64,000 bases of DNA from Micromonospora sp. NBC_00389 (GTDB taxonomy: Bacteria > Actinomycetota > Actinomycetes > Mycobacteriales > Micromonosporaceae): positions 3,906,001 to 3,970,000 of the forward strand of contig NZ_CP107947.1 in assembly GCF_036059255.1 (NCBI RefSeq). The letters run 5' to 3'. A program made the position numbers and the translations under genes. Below are positions 44,238-52,909 of this stretch, in pieces (positions within the stretch are counted from its first letter, which is position 1; every line of letters begins with the position of its first letter). Under the pieces are notes generated by a model. The model worked only from the letters and a program-made list of their open reading frames with translations, did not search any database and was not told where the DNA came from.

Positions 44238-45122
44238 TCAGCCGGCACTCGGGCTGCTGGCCGGGGCGCCGGAGGCCGACGGCGACGGTGCCGCAGCGGT
44301 GACCGGCTCACCAACGGTGAGGCTCTGGATCACCACGTCGGTCTTGGGTTTGACCTGGGCCCCCGTCCCATTGTCCACGGTCGGCAGGGCGCCGATCTTC
44401 TCCACCACGTCCAGCCCGCCGGTCACCCGGCCGATCACCGGGAACTTGGGGTCGGTGGTGGTGAAGTCCTTGAAGAAGATCAGGAACTGACTGCCGTTGC
44501 TGCCCGGCGGGTTGGAGATCATCGCCACGGTCCCCTTCGGGTACGTGGGCGGCTGGCCGGGCGCCGGGCTGGCCGACGGCGACGCCGACGGCACGGTCGG
44601 CACGTCCTCGTCGTAGAACGAGTAGGTCGGCCCGCCGAGGCCGGTGCCGCTGGGGTCACCGCAGCGCAGCGCGCCGTCGGCGGTGATCTCGTGGCACTTG
44701 GTGTTGTCGTAGAACGACCGGCTCGCCAGGTGGGTGATGCTCGCCGCGGCACACGGGGAGCTGGTCAGATCCAACTCCGCGGTGATCGGCGCGCCCTGGT
44801 TGGTGGTCACGGTCATCGCCCGGGTGCCGTCGGTGGGCAGGCCCTTGGTCTCCGGCGTGCCGACGTCCTTGAGGTTGGTGTTGGCCGTCGCGTCCTGCGG
44901 CGTCCAGAGGCAGATGTCCTCCGCGGCCGTGTTCTGCTTCGGGTCGGAGTCGAAGGCCCCGAGCGCCCAGGCCGAGCCGGCCACGATCAGCACGAGGACC
45001 ACAGCGGCGCCGACACCGGCCTGGATCTGCCGACGGCGCCGCGTGGAGGCGGCTCGGCGGGCCAACTGCCGGTCGAGCTTGGCCCGCGCCAGTTTGCGCT
45101 GCCGGTCCCTGCTGGAAGCCAC
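44238..45122 (-). CDS. Membrane-anchored cyclophilin-type peptidylprolyl isomerase 2
   Basis: A 294-residue paralogue of the next gene downstream. Both share the basic N-terminus (RDRQRKLARAKLDRQLARR), a single helix (AAVVLVLIVAGSAWALGAF) and the cyclophilin layout (KCHEITADGALRCGDPSG, GTVAMISNPPGSNGSQFL, IGRVTGGLDVVEKIG). The conserved active-site Arg in HRL(V) is replaced (CHEIT), so catalytic activity may be reduced. A Pro/Ser insert (VPSASPSASPAPGQPP) and a Ser/Ala-rich tail are specific to this copy. It lies 59 bp upstream of its paralogue, divergent from the MBL gene. Confidence 0.88.
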   Translation of the reverse strand: MASSRDRQRKLARAKLDRQLARRAASTRRRRQIQAGVGAAVVLVLIVAGSAWALGAFDSDPKQNTAAEDICLWTPQDATANTNLKDVGTPETKGLPTDGTRAMTVTTNQGAPITAELDLTSSPCAAASITHLASRSFYDNTKCHEITADGALRCGDPSGTGLGGPTYSFYDEDVPTVPSASPSASPAPGQPPTYPKGTVAMISNPPGSNGSQFLIFFKDFTTTDPKFPVIGRVTGGLDVVEKIGALPTVDNGTGAQVKPKTDVVIQSLTVGEPVTAAAPSPSASGAPASSPSAG

Positions 45123-45387
45123 CCGTGCTCCCCTTCCTCTACCTGGTCGTCGCCGGCGGCCGGGCGTCCCGGCCCATCAGGCGTCACGTGTGCCGCGCCA
45201 CACGCCCGCCAGAGTGTACGGCTAGCGACTGGGAATGTGGTGTACGAGGTCCACCCCGCCGCCAGCAGCCCTTATCGGGCGATGTCACTGTGCCCGGCGG
45301 GGCGGGAGGGACGGACGCGGCAAACCGGATCGCGTCGCCGGTTAGGCTGCTGGGCAGGACGACAGCTCGACGGAAAGGACAGCGCCA

Positions 45388-46098
45388 GTGCTCGTGGCCG
45401 GCTTTCCCGCGGACGCCTTCGGCACCAACTGCTATGTGGTGGCCACCGCGCCGGGGGAGCAGTGCGTGGTGGTCGACCCCGGCATCGGGGTGCTCGACCA
45501 GCTCGACGCGCTGCTCGCCGAGCACCGTCTGCATCCGGCCGCTGTGCTGCTCACCCACGGCCACCTCGATCACACCTTCTCGGTGGCGCCGGTCTGTGGT
45601 GCCCGCGGCATCACCGCGTACGTGCACCCCGGCGACCGGGAGATGCTGGCCGACCCGGCCAAGGGTCTCTCGACCGACCTGAGTTCGCTCTTCGGCGGCC
45701 GGTTGAGCTACACCGAGCCGGAGGACGTGGCCGAGCTGACCGACGGCGCGACCCTCACGCTGGCCGGTCTGGAGATCGCCGTCGACCATGCCCCGGGCCA
45801 TACCGGCGGGTCGGTGCTGTTCCGGCTGCCCGGCGCCGGGTCGGGCTGGGAGGCCGACGAGATCTGCCTCTCCGGCGACGTGCTCTTCGCCGGCTCGATC
45901 GGCCGCACCGACCTGCCCGGCGGCAGCATGCCGGCGATGCTGACCAGCCTGCGCGACAAGATCCTCCCGCTGGCCGACGACACCGTCGTCCTGCCCGGCC
46001 ACGGCCCCAGCACCACCATCGGCCGTGAGCGCGCCAGCAACCCGTACCTCGTCGAGGTGGCTGGCACGTCGCCGGCCGCGCCCACCAGGGGCCTCTAA
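45388..46098 (+). CDS. MBL-fold metallo-hydrolase, glyoxalase II-like
   Basis: Cytoplasmic zinc hydrolase of 236 residues. The metal-binding motif is LTHGHLDHTFS (about residue 56). Further ligands are in DHAPGHTGGSVLF (His) and CLSGDVLFAGSIGRTDLPGG (Asp), and a final His in LPGHGPSTTIGRE. The family includes hydroxyacylglutathione hydrolase and related thioesterases. Actinobacteria lack glutathione, so the thiol partner would be mycothiol or another compound (inference). GTG 45388 follows GGAAAGGA. It is next to hisS as in mycobacteria. Confidence 0.9.
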   Translation: MLVAGFPADAFGTNCYVVATAPGEQCVVVDPGIGVLDQLDALLAEHRLHPAAVLLTHGHLDHTFSVAPVCGARGITAYVHPGDREMLADPAKGLSTDLSSLFGGRLSYTEPEDVAELTDGATLTLAGLEIAVDHAPGHTGGSVLFRLPGAGSGWEADEICLSGDVLFAGSIGRTDLPGGSMPAMLTSLRDKILPLADDTVVLPGHGPSTTIGRERASNPYLVEVAGTSPAAPTRGL

Positions 46099-46166
46099 AC
46101 CGTCGTCTGCGCCGTGCGGACCCACGGCGTCACCGCGCATTGCCGCGGAACCGCAAGGAGTACGTG

Positions 46167-47495
46167 ATGAACAAGCCCACGCCCATCTCCGGCTTCCCCG
46201 AGTGGACGCCCGGCCAGCGGATGACCGAGCAGTTCGTGCTCGACCGGATCCGGGCCACCTTCGAGCTGTACGGCTTCGCCCCGCTGGAGACCCGTGCGGT
46301 GGAGCCGCTGGACCAGCTACTGCGCAAGGGGGAGACCTCCAAGGAGGTCTACGTGATCCGCCGGCTGCACGCCGACGCCGACGGTGCGGCCGGCGACGAC
46401 CAGCTCGGCCTGCACTTCGATCTCACCGTGCCGTTCGCCCGGTACGTGCTGGAGAACGCCGGCAAGTTGGCCTTCCCGTTCCGCCGCTACCAGATCCAGA
46501 AGGTGTGGCGGGGTGAGCGGCCGCAGGAGGGGCGCTACCGGGAGTTCGTCCAGGCCGACATCGACATCGTCGACCGGGACACCCTGGCCCCGCACCACGA
46601 GGCGGAGATGCCACTGGTGATCGGGGACGCGCTGCGCGCGCTGCCGATCCCGCCGGTGACGATCCAGGTCAACAACCGCAAGATCTGCGAGGGCTTCTAC
46701 CGGGGCATCGGGTTGACCGACCCGGAGGCGGCGCTGCGCGCGGTCGACAAGCTCGACAAGATCGGCCCGGCGAAGGTGGCCGAGCTGTTGGCCCAGACCG
46801 CCGGGGCGAGCGAGGCGCAGGCCAAGGCGTGCCTGGCGCTGGCCGAGATCTCCGCGCCGGACGCCTCGTTCGCCGACGCGGTGCGTGCGCTCGGGGTCGA
46901 CGACCCCCTGCTGACCGAGGGCATCGAGGAGCTGGTCCGGGTGGTGGAGACCGCCGCCGAGCACTCGCCCGGGCTCTGCGTGGCGGACCTGCGCATCGCC
47001 CGGGGTCTGGACTACTACACCGGCACTGTCTACGAGACCCAGTTGCGCGGCTACGAGCGGTTCGGCTCGATCTGCTCCGGCGGCCGGTACGACAATCTGG
47101 CCAGCTCCGGTGCCACCTCGTACCCCGGGGTGGGGATCTCGATCGGGGTGACGCGGCTGCTCGGCCTGCTCTTCGGCGCGGGCGAGCTGTCGATCTCCCG
47201 AGAGGTGCCGACCGCTGTGCTGGTGGCGGTGACCAGCGAGGAGCGGCGTACGGCCAGTAACCGGGTGGCCGAGGCGCTGCGGCGGCGCGGGGTGCCGACC
47301 GAGGTGTCGCCGAGCGCGGCGAAGTTCGGCAAGCAGATCCGCTACGCCGAGCGGCGCGGCATCCCGTACGTCTGGTTCCCGGGGGCCGACGGCGCGCCGG
47401 ACGAGGTGAAGGACATCCGCTCCGGCGAGCAGGTCACGGCGGCCGCGGGGGAGTGGATGCCGCCCCGGGAGGACCTCAAGCCGATGGTCAGCTGA
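46167..47495 (+). CDS. hisS: Histidyl-tRNA synthetase
   Basis: Class II synthetase of 442 residues that charges tRNA-His. It has motif 2 RRYQIQKVWRGERPQEGRYR, the histidine-specific IARGLDYYTGTVYE and CSGGRYDNL, motif 3 GVGISIGVTRLLGLLF and the C-terminal anticodon-binding domain (AVLVAVTSEERRTASNRVAE). ATG 46167 follows AAGGAG with 6-nt spacing. Confidence 0.96.
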   Translation: MNKPTPISGFPEWTPGQRMTEQFVLDRIRATFELYGFAPLETRAVEPLDQLLRKGETSKEVYVIRRLHADADGAAGDDQLGLHFDLTVPFARYVLENAGKLAFPFRRYQIQKVWRGERPQEGRYREFVQADIDIVDRDTLAPHHEAEMPLVIGDALRALPIPPVTIQVNNRKICEGFYRGIGLTDPEAALRAVDKLDKIGPAKVAELLAQTAGASEAQAKACLALAEISAPDASFADAVRALGVDDPLLTEGIEELVRVVETAAEHSPGLCVADLRIARGLDYYTGTVYETQLRGYERFGSICSGGRYDNLASSGATSYPGVGISIGVTRLLGLLFGAGELSISREVPTAVLVAVTSEERRTASNRVAEALRRRGVPTEVSPSAAKFGKQIRYAERRGIPYVWFPGADGAPDEVKDIRSGEQVTAAAGEWMPPREDLKPMVS

Positions 47496-47526
47496 ATCTC
47501 ACCACTGGCGCGTTCGGCCGCGGGGA

Positions 47527-47557
47527 CCTACGGTAGCGTAAGTTACGCCACCGTAGG
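47527..47557. promoter_or_regulatory. 31-bp palindromic operator before the desaturase gene
   Basis: Left arm CCTACGGTAGCGTAA (47527-47541) and right arm 47543-47557 are inverted copies differing at one position, around a central G. The site ends 9 nt before the start codon and would block the promoter. The size and form fit a TetR-type regulator of fatty-acid desaturation (inference). No such regulator is adjacent. Confidence 0.85.
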
Positions 47558-47566
47558 GAGTTTCTC

Positions 47567-48508
47567 GTGACCATGAGCACCACACTGAGCCAGACCGCAC
47601 TCCTCGTCGAGTTGGAGCCGGTGGTTGAGCGCAACCTCGACCGCCATCTCTCGCTGGCCAAGGAGTGGTTCCCGCACGAGTACGTGCCGTGGAGCGAAGG
47701 GCGTACCTTCGACGGGCCGCTCGGCGGTGAGGCGTGGTCGCCGACCGACTCCACCATCCCCGACGTGGCGCGCACCGCGCTGATCGTCAACCTGCTGACC
47801 GAGGACAACCTGCCCTCGTACCACCACGAGATCGCCACCCTGTTCGGCCGGGACGGCGCGTGGGGCACCTGGGTGCACCGGTGGACCGCGGAGGAGGGCC
47901 GGCACGGCACGGCGATCCGCGACTACCTGACGGTCAGCCGGGCGGTCGACCCGGTGGCGCTGGAGCGGGCCCGGATGACGCACATGTCCACCGGCTACGT
48001 CAACGTGCACGACGACGAGGTGCTGCACTCCCTGGCGTACGTCTCGTTCCAGGAGCTGGCCACCCGGATCTCGCACCGCAACACCGGCAAGGCCACCGGC
48101 GACCCCGCCTGCGAGGCACTGCTGGCCCGGGTTGCCGCCGACGAGAACCTGCACATGGTCTTCTACCGCAACCTGCTCGCCGCCTCGTTCGAGCTGGCCC
48201 CGAGCCAGGCCATGCGGGCCGTCGCGGACGTGGTGGCCGACTTCCAGATGCCGGGCAACGGCATCGACGGCTTCGCCCGCAAGTCGGTGGCGATCGCCCT
48301 GGCCGGCATCTACGACCTGCGCCAGCACCGCGACGAGGTGCTGATGCCGGTGCTGCGCCAGTGGGACGTGTTCAACGTGACCGGCCTGAACGCCGACGGC
48401 GAGGCCGCCCGCGAGCAGCTCGCCGCCCAACTCGACACCCTGCACGTCGCCGCCACCCGCTTCGAGGAGAAGCGCGACGCCCGCGCCGCCCGCCTGGCCC
48501 TCCGCTAA
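47567..48508 (+). CDS. Acyl-ACP desaturase (diiron, DesA-type)
   Basis: Soluble diiron desaturase of 313 residues introducing a double bond into acyl-carrier-protein-bound fatty acids. The iron ligands are seen in LLTEDNLPSYHHE, WTAEEGRHGTA (ExxH) and AADENLHMVFY (DExxH, where the family has EExxH). The helical layout matches the stearoyl-ACP desaturase family of actinobacteria. GTG 47567 follows AGGGAG with 6-nt spacing. ATG 47573 is an alternative. A 31-bp palindrome overlaps its promoter. Confidence 0.9.
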   Translation: MTMSTTLSQTALLVELEPVVERNLDRHLSLAKEWFPHEYVPWSEGRTFDGPLGGEAWSPTDSTIPDVARTALIVNLLTEDNLPSYHHEIATLFGRDGAWGTWVHRWTAEEGRHGTAIRDYLTVSRAVDPVALERARMTHMSTGYVNVHDDEVLHSLAYVSFQELATRISHRNTGKATGDPACEALLARVAADENLHMVFYRNLLAASFELAPSQAMRAVADVVADFQMPGNGIDGFARKSVAIALAGIYDLRQHRDEVLMPVLRQWDVFNVTGLNADGEAAREQLAAQLDTLHVAATRFEEKRDARAARLALR

Positions 48509-48528
48509 ATCCCCACCGCACCCCACCC

Positions 48529-48607
48529 GCGCTGCCCCACCCGCGCTGCCCCACCGCGCTGCCCCACCGCGCTGCCCCACCGCGCTGCCCCACCGCGCTG
48601 CCCCACC
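48529..48607. repeat. 13-bp tandem repeat after the desaturase gene
   Basis: Six tandem units of GCGCTGCCCCACC (the first has one extra C) begin 20 bp after the desaturase stop, followed by a degenerate half unit. This is a minisatellite that could vary in copy number. No coding role is seen. Confidence 0.85.
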
Positions 48608-48621
48608 CACGCGCCCACCTC

Positions 48622-48682
48622 GTTGATCATGAGGTTGGCGGGCTGTTCGATCTCCCGATCACCCGTCAATCTCATGATCAAC
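48622..48682. repeat. Dispersed palindromic hairpin element 2
   Basis: GTTGATCATGAGGTTGGCGG (48622-48641 plus one base) is mirrored at 48662-48682 at 19 of 21 positions, with a 19-nt loop. It lies between the convergent desaturase and thioesterase genes and may act as a terminator. It belongs with the elements at 33641 and 54737. Confidence 0.75.
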
Positions 48683-48687
48683 CTGGG

Positions 48688-49209
48688 TCAGGCGGGGGAG
48701 TCGGCGGGGATGGGGAAGAGGAGGCAGGTGCTGGTGGCGTGCGCGATGAGGCGGGAGCTGGCGTCGGTGAGGCGGGCCTCGGCCAGGGCGGTGCGGCGGC
48801 CGCGCTGGAGTACCGTGCCCTCGCAGCGCAGGATGCCGCTGTCGACGGTGACCGGTCGGAGGAACTTCACGTTCAGGTCCAGCGAGGTGTAGCCGATGCC
48901 GACGGGCAGCGTGGTGTGCACGGCGCACCCGGCAGCGGTGTCGAGCAGGGTGGAGATGACGCCACCGTGGACGGTGCCGAGCGGGTTGTAGTGGAACTCC
49001 TGCGGGACCAGCTCGACGGCGACCCGTCCCTCGTCGGCCTCCATCCGGGCCATGTCGATCAGGTGCATCACCGGCGGTGCGGCCAGCTCGCCGGCGATCA
49101 TCGCCCGGAGCAGGTCGAGGCCGCCGCGCTGACCGAGCTGCGCGGCGTTGGTCGCCGGATCCGACCAGGTGAAGGTACGGCTGCGCGTCGGCTCCTGCGT
49201 CTGTGTCAT
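48688..49209 (-). CDS. PaaI-family hotdog thioesterase
   Basis: Hotdog-fold acyl-CoA thioesterase of 173 residues. The core GTVHGGVISTLLDTAAGCAV carries the HGG motif with the catalytic Asp (LLDTA). LNVKFLRPV is the usual later strand. ATG 49209 follows GAGG at about 8 nt. An upstream in-frame TTG is unlikely. It is divergent from an HxlR regulator, with 55 bp between starts, which suggests co-regulation. Confidence 0.88.
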   Translation of the reverse strand: MTQTQEPTRSRTFTWSDPATNAAQLGQRGGLDLLRAMIAGELAAPPVMHLIDMARMEADEGRVAVELVPQEFHYNPLGTVHGGVISTLLDTAAGCAVHTTLPVGIGYTSLDLNVKFLRPVTVDSGILRCEGTVLQRGRRTALAEARLTDASSRLIAHATSTCLLFPIPADSPA

Positions 49210-49264
49210 GGACGCAGCCTCGCAGCACGTTGCTGAGTCTGTCAATCAGACCTAGCCTGGGCGG

Positions 49265-49741
49265 ATGAGACCCGCGGCACTGGACTGGTCGGTGGAGAAC
49301 TGCACCATCGCCCGCGCGATGGAGATCCTCGGCGAGCGGTGGACCCTGGTGGTGCTCCGCGAGGTGTTCAACGGCGTACGCCGCTTCGACGACATGCGGG
49401 TGCGCACCGGGATCCCGCGTCAGGTGCTGACCAACCGGCTGAGCACCCTTGTCGAGCAGGGCGTGCTGCGCCGCGAGCCGTACCGGGAGCCGGGCAGCCG
49501 GCTGCGCCACGAGTACCGGCTGACCGAGAAGGGCCTGGACCTGTGGCCGGTGCTGGTCGCCGTGCTCGGGTGGGGCGACCGGTACCTCGCCGACCCGGAG
49601 GGCTCGCCGCTGAGCGTGGGTCACCGCGACTGCGGTGCGGAGGTGCGCGTCGAGCTGCGTTGCGTGGACGGGCACGAGGTGAGCGGGCACCACGACGTGC
49701 TGCCCCGCCCCGGTCCCGCCGCCCGCCGCCGTACCCCCTGA
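49265..49741 (+). CDS. HxlR-family transcriptional regulator
   Basis: Winged helix-turn-helix regulator of 158 residues. The HxlR core is CTIARAMEILGERWTLVVLR (the Cys is at the usual redox-sensing position), FDDMRVRTGIPRQVLTNRL and LRHEYRLTEKGLDLWPVL. A C-terminal extension has Cys and His (GHRDCGAEVRVELRCVDGHE), which could bind metal. The ATG is preceded by TAGCCT at 49253-49258 with 6 nt between, as for leaderless mRNA. It probably controls itself and the divergent thioesterase. Confidence 0.88.
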   Translation: MRPAALDWSVENCTIARAMEILGERWTLVVLREVFNGVRRFDDMRVRTGIPRQVLTNRLSTLVEQGVLRREPYREPGSRLRHEYRLTEKGLDLWPVLVAVLGWGDRYLADPEGSPLSVGHRDCGAEVRVELRCVDGHEVSGHHDVLPRPGPAARRRTP

Positions 49742-49901
49742 CGCGTCCGGCGAGTGCCGCCGGGTATCGGCGGCCGTGCCCCCGACGGTGGCGAGGCAGC
49801 CCGACTGTCGTACCGCCGGGCTTTCACCCTCATGCCGGACAGTTCCCGGTGCCGCATCGCGGGCGTCCGATGGCAGGTCGTGTCCGAAAGGGACCGGCGG
49901 A

Positions 49902-49995
49902 GATGCGGTGTGACGGTGGCGGTTCGCGAGTGCGTCAGTGGTGTTGCGGATGCGGTGTGACGGTGGGCGTTCGCGAGCGTGTCAGAGGTGTTGCG
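49902..49995. repeat. 47-bp direct repeat, two copies
   Basis: Copy 1 (49902-49948) and copy 2 (49949-49995) both start GATGCGGTGTGACGGTG, are adjacent and match at about 42 of 47 positions. They fill part of the 425-bp gap before the protease gene. No gene is seen in that gap. Confidence 0.8.
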
Positions 49996-50040
49996 GCTAC
50001 GTGGCCAGCGAAGATCGGCAAATCCGGGCGAAACCAAGTC

Positions 50041-50070
50041 TTGTCAATGATCTTAAGTATGTGAATACTT
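50041..50070 (+). promoter_or_regulatory. Promoter-like sequence of the secreted protease
   Basis: TTGTCA (50041-50046) and AATACT (50064-50069) with a 17-bp spacer fit a sigma-70-type promoter, in an AT-rich island. A small palindrome AAGTAT-GTGA-ATACTT (50055-50070) overlaps the -10 and could be an operator. The protease ATG lies about 100 bp further on. Confidence 0.55.
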
Positions 50071-50166
50071 CAGTTTGCTCGGCCGGTTTTCCCAGATCGG
50101 CCGGGTTGCCCCCTCGGGTTCGCCGCCCCCGGCGAGACCCGTTCCCCCGCCCAGGAGGTTTATTAC

Positions 50167-51213
50167 ATGCGACCCACAAGGTCCTCACTCCGCGTCGCGG
50201 CCACCGTCGCCGTGGCCGGAACCCTGGTCGTCGGCTCACTCGTCGGCGCGCCCGCCCAGGCCGCCCCCGCCGCCTCTCCGGATGCCGCCGCCGCCCTCTC
50301 CGCACAGCTCGGCGACAGCTCCGCCGGCTCGTACATCGACGCCAGCGGCAAGTCCGTCGTCACCGTGACCGACGCGGCCGCCGCCCGCAAGGCGAGCAAG
50401 GCCGGCGCCACCGTCCGGTACGTCACCCGCGGCGCCGCCGAGCTCAACCGGGCCACCGCGGACCTGGAGGGCTCCGCCAAGATCCCGGGCACCGCCTGGT
50501 GGAGCGACCCGGTCACCAACCAGGTCGTCGTCTCCGTGGACAGCACCGTCACTGGCGCGAAGCTGGAGCGGGTCAAGGCTGCTGCGGCGCGGGCCAACGG
50601 CGCGGTCCGGATCGAGGCCGAGGCCGGCGTGCTGAGCACCCGGATCTCCGGTGGACAGGCCATCTACGCCGGTGGTGGCGGGCGCTGCTCGCTCGGCTTC
50701 AACGTGCGCAGCGGCAGCACCTACTACTTCCTGACCGCCGGGCACTGCACCAACATCTCGTCGAGCTGGTACTCGAACTCCGGCCAGACCGCGCTGATCG
50801 GCACCCGTACCGGCACCAGCTTCCCGGGCAACGACTACGGCATCGTGCGGCACAGCAACTCGGCCAACGCCGCCGGCAACGTCTACCTCTACAACGGCAG
50901 CTACCGGGACATCACCGGCGCCGGCAACGCCTCCGTCGGCCAGTCGGTGCAGCGCTCCGGCAGCACCACCGGCCTGCGTAGCGGCTCGGTGACCGCGACC
51001 AACGCCACGGTGAACTACGCCGAGGGCTCGGTCTCCGGCCTGATCCGGACCAACGTCTGCGCCCAGCCGGGCGACAGCGGCGGCTCGCTGTTCAGCGGCA
51101 GCACCGCCCTGGGCCTGACCTCCGGCGGTAGCGGCAACTGCACCACCGGTGGCACCACCTTCTTCCAGCCGGTCACCGAGGCGCTGAGCCGCTACGGCGT
51201 CAGCGTCTTCTGA
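50167..51213 (+). CDS. Secreted S1 serine protease, streptogrisin/alpha-lytic type
   Basis: Exported protease made as a preproenzyme of 348 residues. A signal peptide ([20 protein letters not shown], cleavage near AQA at about residue 38) precedes a propeptide of about 120 residues. The mature domain begins around [20 protein letters not shown]. The triad is visible: TAGHCTN (His), [10 protein letters not shown] (Asp) and [12 protein letters not shown] (Ser). The Cys pairs GRCSLGF/GHCT and NVCAQPG/GNCTTGG fit the family disulfides. ATG 50167 follows AGGAGG. A strong terminator follows. Confidence 0.94.
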   Translation: MRPTRSSLRVAATVAVAGTLVVGSLVGAPAQAAPAASPDAAAALSAQLGDSSAGSYIDASGKSVVTVTDAAAARKASKAGATVRYVTRGAAELNRATADLEGSAKIPGTAWWSDPVTNQVVVSVDSTVTGAKLERVKAAAARANGAVRIEAEAGVLSTRISGGQAIYAGGGGRCSLGFNVRSGSTYYFLTAGHCTNISSSWYSNSGQTALIGTRTGTSFPGNDYGIVRHSNSANAAGNVYLYNGSYRDITGAGNASVGQSVQRSGSTTGLRSGSVTATNATVNYAEGSVSGLIRTNVCAQPGDSGGSLFSGSTALGLTSGGSGNCTTGGTTFFQPVTEALSRYGVSVF

Positions 51214-51228
51214 TCCACTCACCGCTCA

Positions 51229-51256
51229 CGGGCCGCCGGAACCCTCCGGCGGCCCG
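51229..51256. terminator. Terminator after the secreted protease gene
   Basis: Perfect 12-bp stem CGGGCCGCCGGA / TCCGGCGGCCCG with a 4-nt loop, 15 bp after the stop and between convergent genes. Confidence 0.88.
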
Positions 51257-51285
51257 TTCGCGCGGCCCGGCGTCGGCGATGACGG

Positions 51286-51936
51286 TCAGCGGGGCCCGGA
51301 CGGTCCCCGCCGCCGCTCCGAGGCCAGCGCGGCGAGCACGGCGGCCAGCGGTACGGCCGCCTCGGCGGCCGCCACCAGCCGCTCCGTCAGCCCGATCCGT
51401 GCGCCGTCGGCGAAAAGCTCGACGGCGAACCAGCCGAGCAGCCCGAGTAGGACCGCCGCCACCGCGAACGCTGTCCAGCGTGCGGGTCCGCTCGGCGCTG
51501 ACCCGTCCGGCGGATGGCGGTGATCCCGGCCGAGGGGCGGCGCCGCTCGGCGGGGCACGGCCAGGGCCGGCCAGACAGCCAACGCCCCGAACGCCACACC
51601 AGCGGCCACGACGTGCGTCATCGAGCCGCCCGCCGGGCGCTGCGGGAAGGCGACCAGCACCAGGGTGGCCAGTCCGCCCAGCGCGAGCAGCCCTCGGCCC
51701 GCCGGCGCGGCGGTGACCAGGCCCAGCGCGGTTATCAGGTGACAGAGGCCCAGGCCGGCCAGCCCGATCGTCATGATCCAGCGATGGTCCGCGTTCGAGG
51801 CGGCAAGCGCGCTGATGGTCTGCCGGACCGGGTCGAATTCGTCGGGTTGGGCGGCCTGCGCCAGCGTCCAGCCCCCGATGAGAAACAGCGGTGCGCCACC
51901 GGCTGACAGCAGGGCCCAGCGGGGAACGGCCGACAT
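51286..51936 (-). CDS. DUF998 membrane protein 1
   Basis: Integral membrane protein of 216 residues with about six helices. It has the DUF998 N-terminal pattern GWTLAQAAQPDEFDPVRQTI followed by SALAASNADHRWIMTIGLAG. The function is unknown. It is a tandem paralogue of the next gene upstream (52022-52756), 85 bp apart on the same strand, probably an operon. Confidence 0.82.
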   Translation of the reverse strand: MSAVPRWALLSAGGAPLFLIGGWTLAQAAQPDEFDPVRQTISALAASNADHRWIMTIGLAGLGLCHLITALGLVTAAPAGRGLLALGGLATLVLVAFPQRPAGGSMTHVVAAGVAFGALAVWPALAVPRRAAPPLGRDHRHPPDGSAPSGPARWTAFAVAAVLLGLLGWFAVELFADGARIGLTERLVAAAEAAVPLAAVLAALASERRRGPSGPR

Positions 51937-52021
51937 CGGGCGATCGTAGCGGTGCGACCGGCGCCTCGCGCTCGAGCGGATGGGCCGACGTCGCTGCCGC
52001 CGGGCTATGTCGGGCGACGAC

Positions 52022-52756
52022 TCACGGCAGCCAATCGGGCCGTCGAGGAGCTGGCCCGTGAGTTGGTCCCAGCGGATCCGGGGGTACGACGCCGACCGTC
52101 GGTAGGTCCGGGCCGACGGGTACGGCGCCGCCGGCGGCCCACGCGAGGTGCACCCGGCGGGCGGAGAGGACCGCGAGCAGCGGCCAGAGCGAGACGGCCA
52201 CCGCCGTCACCCGCTCGGCCAGGCCGGTCCGGGACCCGCTGGTCACCTCGAACGCGAACCAGCCGAAGAGGGCCAGCAGCACGACCGTGGCGCTCAACCC
52301 CACCCCCCGGCGGAACGCCCAGGGCGGCTCCGGCGCGGCTGGATGCGCGGCGTCCCGGCCGCGCGGCAGCCACAGCGCCGAGCCGGCCGGCCAGAGCGCC
52401 AGGGCGAGGACGGCCACCGTCGCTGCGATGCCGTGGCTGACGGAACCGCCCACCGTCGGCCGGGGAAACGCCACCAGCGCGATGGTGGCCACCCCGCCGA
52501 CGGCGAGCAGGAAGCGGCTGGGCAACCCGGCCGCGTGCAGCGCGGCGGCGATCGCCAGGTAGCAGCAGCCGAGCAGCACCAGACAGCTGATCATGATCCA
52601 GGCGTCGGTGGCGTCGTGCCCGGCCAGCTCGCTGATGGTGTCCCGAACCGGGTCGTAGCCGGCGGGCTGCCGGCCTTCCGCGACCGTCCAGCCGGCCACC
52701 AGCAGCAGGGGCGCGGCCACCGCCGTGGCGACGGCCCAGTTCGGTACGGCGCGCAT
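52022..52756 (-). CDS. DUF998 membrane protein 2
   Basis: A 244-residue paralogue of the DUF998 protein next to it. It has GWTVAEGRQPAGYDPVRDTI, then SELAGHDATDAWIMISCLV and about six helices. A Pro-rich cytoplasmic tail (after about residue 215) is specific to this copy. It is divergent from aspS, with a 153-bp gap that contains both promoters. Confidence 0.82.
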   Translation of the reverse strand: MRAVPNWAVATAVAAPLLLVAGWTVAEGRQPAGYDPVRDTISELAGHDATDAWIMISCLVLLGCCYLAIAAALHAAGLPSRFLLAVGGVATIALVAFPRPTVGGSVSHGIAATVAVLALALWPAGSALWLPRGRDAAHPAAPEPPWAFRRGVGLSATVVLLALFGWFAFEVTSGSRTGLAERVTAVAVSLWPLLAVLSARRVHLAWAAGGAVPVGPDLPTVGVVPPDPLGPTHGPAPRRPDWLP

Positions 52757-52909
52757 TTCGCCACGTTAACCAACACGCCAGCCCGCCGAGCACGGTTCGA
52801 CCGTCTGCCCACCGGCGAATCGCTCCGGCCTGCCGGGTGCCCCAAAGGAGGCCGGCCGCCCCTGACAGAATGCCGGTGAGGACTGTTCCACGATGAGGAG
52901 TTGCCAGCC

